A stretch of 64,000 bases of DNA. Source: Calvatia gigantea (taxonomy: Eukaryota; Basidiomycota; Agaricomycetes; Agaricales; Lycoperdaceae). The stretch's first letter is position 1. Each line of letters starts with the position of its first letter. Location of the stretch: assembly GCA_025093985.1 (NCBI GenBank), contig JACAAK010000014.1, forward strand, positions 1,116,001 through 1,180,000. Direction: 5' to 3'. The position numbers were made by a program, and so were the translations under genes. Below the pieces are notes generated by a model. The model saw only the letters and a list, made by a program, of their open reading frames with translations. It searched no databases and was not told where the DNA came from. Shown piece by piece: positions 61,237-64,000 of the stretch.

Positions 61237-61449
61237 ATTTTGACTTTTTCATGAAATCTCAAATAACTCAGCAACCAGTAAAGGTATCCACTTCAGAATT
61301 TAAATGTAGGTAGTCTTGTATCTTATCTACAAATAGGTATAAACAGCATTATGTAATATTAAGTTCCTGTGGTGATATGAATTAATCAACATTATGAGTC
61401 CATTGGAAGGGTTTTGTCCCTCTGTCTGAAACTACACAAAATCAGTTCT

Positions 61450-62466
61450 CTAGTACTTTGTATAGCCCCCTTTGGCCTGTAAAACAGCCTGAACCCTCCT
61501 AGGCATACTCTCTATCAAATTCTGACACACTGATGCAGGAATTTTGCCCCATTCTATATCCACCCTTCCTCTGAGTTCAGTTATGCTGGAAGGGTAGTTT
61601 TCATACTCTTCTAGCCTGTTTTTGACATAAGTCCAGAGCTGTTCAATGGGATTAAGGTCTGGGGACTGTGGTGGCCACTCCATAACCTTTAAACCACTGT
61701 TTTCAAGCCACATTTTTGCTTTTTTGCTTGTGTGTTTGGGGTCATTGTCCTGTTGGAAAAGGACTTGCCACTTCTTCTTCCTGTATTTCTTGAGACTTTG
61801 GTAAAGTTTGTCATCCAAAATATGAACATAAAGGTCACCATCCATGGTACCTTCAATGTGGTGTATATGGCCAGGCCCCTGCCATAGCATACACCCCCAT
61901 ATCATGCAAGAACCTCCTCCAAACTTGACAGTTCCATTCACCAGCCTGTCACTAAGCCCCTCTCCTGCTGTTTTCCACACCCAATGCCTTCCATCCAACC
62001 CCATCCAATTGATTTTAGTCTCATCTATCCAAACTACCTGCTTCCAGTCCTCCACAGTCCAGTTTGCATATGTTTTTGCAAACACCAGCCTCTTCTGCTT
62101 GTGAACCCTAGTGAGTAAAGGCCGTTTTCTCTTCACTACAGCCTTCATCCCTGCCCTTTTGAGTGTCCTTTGAATTGTTTTGGATGAAACAGGTTGGTTG
62201 GTAACATTTTGGAGGGCCTTTGTGACCTGAGAGGCATTATTGGCCTTGCAAGAGGTGAGAAGTTGAATGGCATATTTGGTATCAGAGGGGGAAAGCTTGC
62301 TTGGATGGCCACCAGTGGATTTGGAAATTGTTGGCCTATGTTTAGAGCGAACTCTAGAGATAGTACTGAGGGAATAACCAGTAGTGGAAGCAATTTGGGT
62401 AGCAGTATGTCCTTTGTCAAGGAGAAAGAGGATATGATCAATCTGAGAAGAAGAGAGAGGTTTCAT
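61450..62466 (-). CDS. Tc1-type DDE transposase
   Basis: 338 residues in one uninterrupted exon. The N-terminal paired helix-turn-helix part reads QIDHILFLLDKGHTATQIAS and STISRVRSKH, followed by a second HTH (QVTKALQNVTNQPVSSKTIQ). Catalytic acids of the DD34E type: D in WKQVVWIDETKINW, D in LFQQDNDPKHTSKKA, and E in SPDLNPIEQLWTYVKNRLEE. It cuts and pastes the element at TA. The codon style and lack of introns differ from the neighbouring genes, as expected for a mobile element. Start at MKPLSSSQID gives a family-typical length. Looks functional. Confidence 0.95.
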   Translation of the reverse strand: MKPLSSSQIDHILFLLDKGHTATQIASTTGYSLSTISRVRSKHRPTISKSTGGHPSKLSPSDTKYAIQLLTSCKANNASQVTKALQNVTNQPVSSKTIQRTLKRAGMKAVVKRKRPLLTRVHKQKRLVFAKTYANWTVEDWKQVVWIDETKINWMGLDGRHWVWKTAGEGLSDRLVNGTVKFGGGSCMIWGCMLWQGPGHIHHIEGTMDGDLYVHILDDKLYQSLKKYRKKKWQVLFQQDNDPKHTSKKAKMWLENSGLKVMEWPPQSPDLNPIEQLWTYVKNRLEEYENYPSSITELRGRVDIEWGKIPASVCQNLIESMPRRVQAVLQAKGGYTKY

Positions 62467-62939
62467 GTCAACAGAAGATAAGTTATTGGGTTACTTTGGC
62501 CTGGAGAAGTAAGCTTTCATCTTTATACACAATCTACTCTCATCATATGATTTTATTTGAATTTGTTTGAGAGCAGTAAACAGAGTTATGTGCCTGGAGA
62601 AGATGAGGGACAAAACCCTTCCAATGCACTCATAATATTCAATAATTCATATCTCCATAGAAACAAAGTATAATATTAAATGCTTAAACATATTTGTAGA
62701 TAAGAAGCATGACTACCTTCATTTAAAATTTGAAATGAATTGGCTTAGTGGTTGCTGAGTTATTTGAGATTTCATGAAAAAGTCAAAATCATTGGAAGGG
62801 TTTTGTCCCTTACTGTATATGCTATAGGCATAGTTGTCATTCTGTCGGAAAAGGAGGAGGATGAGTAACTGAATCCAATGGTTCAAAGTTTCAGACAAAG
62901 ATATTATGACGTCGATTTTAATGCACGTGGAGTGCACTG

Positions 62940-63081
62940 GGACATGTCTCCGGTTTTCGGCCTCAGTTTGCTCCAGAGCCAAGTGCGTCCTGCAGGCGCA
63001 AACACCGACGGTATTGCAGGAGATTACTTTGAGGTTGTTTACCAACGCGGCGGGTGGAGATAAATCATAGAGAGAAATCAT
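62940..63081 (-). pseudogene. Decayed TAF11 5' fragment (fourth copy)
   Basis: Minus-strand sequence starting ATGATTTCTCTCTATGATTT parallels the TAF11 start ATGACTTCTCCCTACAATTT. It continues with matching blocks (AATCTCCTGC, CTGGAGCAAA, GGCCGAAAACC). The frame is broken and only the first ~140 bases are recognisable. Its position beside the transporter gene mirrors TAF11 and the transporter fragment in units 1-3, which marks it as the older donor arrangement. Confidence 0.65.
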
Positions 63082-63352
63082 TTTCTGCTAAATGAGGCAA
63101 ATGTCAGGATGTTGTGAAATCGCCTTTAACAAAATCGACCAAAGATACATACTATGTACCAGACATTGGCGTACAAATAGATCTACATATCTCAGATCCA
63201 TCCCTCACAGTATCATACGGATACAGTTAATGCTTAAAAAACCCGTTATACGGATTAAAATCCCCCCTGGGTATCACTGGTCAGCGATTATCCTTTATCT
63301 GATTTCTTTTCCTCTGCGGTCTTGATCCTAATCCTCCTGTTCCTTTTGGTGC

Positions 63353-64000
63353 TCACTTGTCTTGGCTATCGTGTCGAAGAAGTCCGCGCTCCATCGACTC
63401 GTCGTCGATATTTCTCAGCGTAATGGTATTCTTATCGCCCTTGTCTGTACTCGAGCTTGATTCTTTGGTAAGCTGTACGGCCATAACATGAGCATCTCGG
63501 ACTTGGTCAACTCGAATCCGGGTAATAATACTCACCGCAACGTAAAGTGCACATGAGATGATGGTGAGCGTCCCAATCACAGAAAGGACAGATGGGATTG
63601 CTTGGAAGAATATACGCTCGAGGATCATAGCAAACACGATCTAATTGAGCAGTTTCAGACACCGACCTTGGATAAAGGGAACGGGAATACCTGAGTATAA
63701 ATAGCCATAGATCCCCTACTTGCGGTTTCGCGAGCGAGGCCCATCGTTAGTAGAACCTACACTCGCACAGGTCAGTCATGCAGCTGCAAATACTCGGAAG
63801 TTTCTCTTCCCTACCTGCGCACAGAATCCGAAAATTCCGAATCATGACTAGCATAGCAAGCCATTCCAACCGAGTTGGGACAATGAACTCGGTTTTAGTC
63901 ACAACCATCCTGGGCTCACAATTAGGATATTGAAAATTTCCCTAAAGAGTAGAGGTACGGTTCCTTACCCAACGGTAGCAACGAAGACGCTTTGAAGAGA
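63353..64000 (-). CDS. EamA/DMT-type transporter, C-terminal part, frame broken once
   Basis: The gene enters from beyond the window end. Exons: 64000-63969, 63909-63815, 63756-63691 and 63640-63353. It reads TEFIVPTRLEWLAMLVMI, VLLTMGLARETASRGSMAIY, QIVFAMILERIFFQAIPSVL, then SVIGTLTIISCALYVAVSII and a polar tail ending LLRHDSQDK. The pairs of helices and GLARE-x-ASRGSM segment suit the drug/metabolite transporter (EamA, SLC35G-like) superfamily. At ~63839 one extra base separates VMI from GIFGFCAQ. It is the intact relative of the transporter fragments inside the TAF11 units. Substrate unknown. Confidence 0.65.

Larger units (their letters stand above)
61211..62815 (-). mobile_element. Tc1/mariner-family DNA transposon, complete
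   Basis: A 1,605-base element flanked by TA on both sides (61209-61210 and 62816-62817). The ends are inverted repeats starting CAGTAAGGGACAAAACCC, with similarity extending ~100 bases inward. A single intact transposase frame fills the middle. Ends and frame look undamaged, so insertion is recent. Confidence 0.95.

Overview
The window is nuclear DNA of a basidiomycete fungus, most likely a mushroom-forming agaricomycete. Nearly every gene is cut by several 45-60 base GT-AG introns. The gene set also points this way: class I hydrophobins, a DUF3433 membrane protein, fungal-type FunK1 kinases, a fungal SLATT protein and the fused fungal URA2 enzyme. I cannot name the genus from sequence alone.

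Layout. 0-11 kb: KIN1-like kinase (5' part), STE24 CAAX protease, a phytanoyl-CoA-dioxygenase-like oxygenase, an RNase H-fold protein and a DUF3433 multi-pass protein. 12.5-21.3 kb: two class I hydrophobin genes flanking beta-tubulin, then a Thr-rich small secreted protein and a small Cys-rich protein with an MGC start; wide gaps separate them. 21.9-36 kb: the complete URA2 gene (GATase-CPSase-DHOase-like-ATCase), a minus-strand SLATT gene, then a scrap of the URA2 3' end and a stand-alone ATCase-domain copy that keeps the parental introns. 36-45.4 kb: GPI1, a protein with four dsRBD-like repeats, a D-erythronate-dehydrogenase-like epimerase and an mpaB-like oxygenase. 45.9-64 kb: a rearranged segment in which FunK1 kinase pieces, TAF11 and a drug/metabolite transporter fragment recur. 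It holds three nearly identical TAF11 copies, an odd A167-C50 homopolymer junction, an intact Tc1-type transposon inserted beside a FunK1 copy, and a decayed fourth TAF11 piece.

A window-wide theme is single extra bases in otherwise well conserved coding exons. They occur in STE24, the dioxygenase, the RNase H-like gene, the DUF3433 gene, URA2 (three times), GPI1, mpaB-like and the transporter, while tubulin, TAF11, both hydrophobins and the transposase are clean. I read most of these as insertion-type assembly errors rather than biology, and give the position of each. Gene models were built by eye from splice signals and family knowledge, so exon borders may be off by a base or two.
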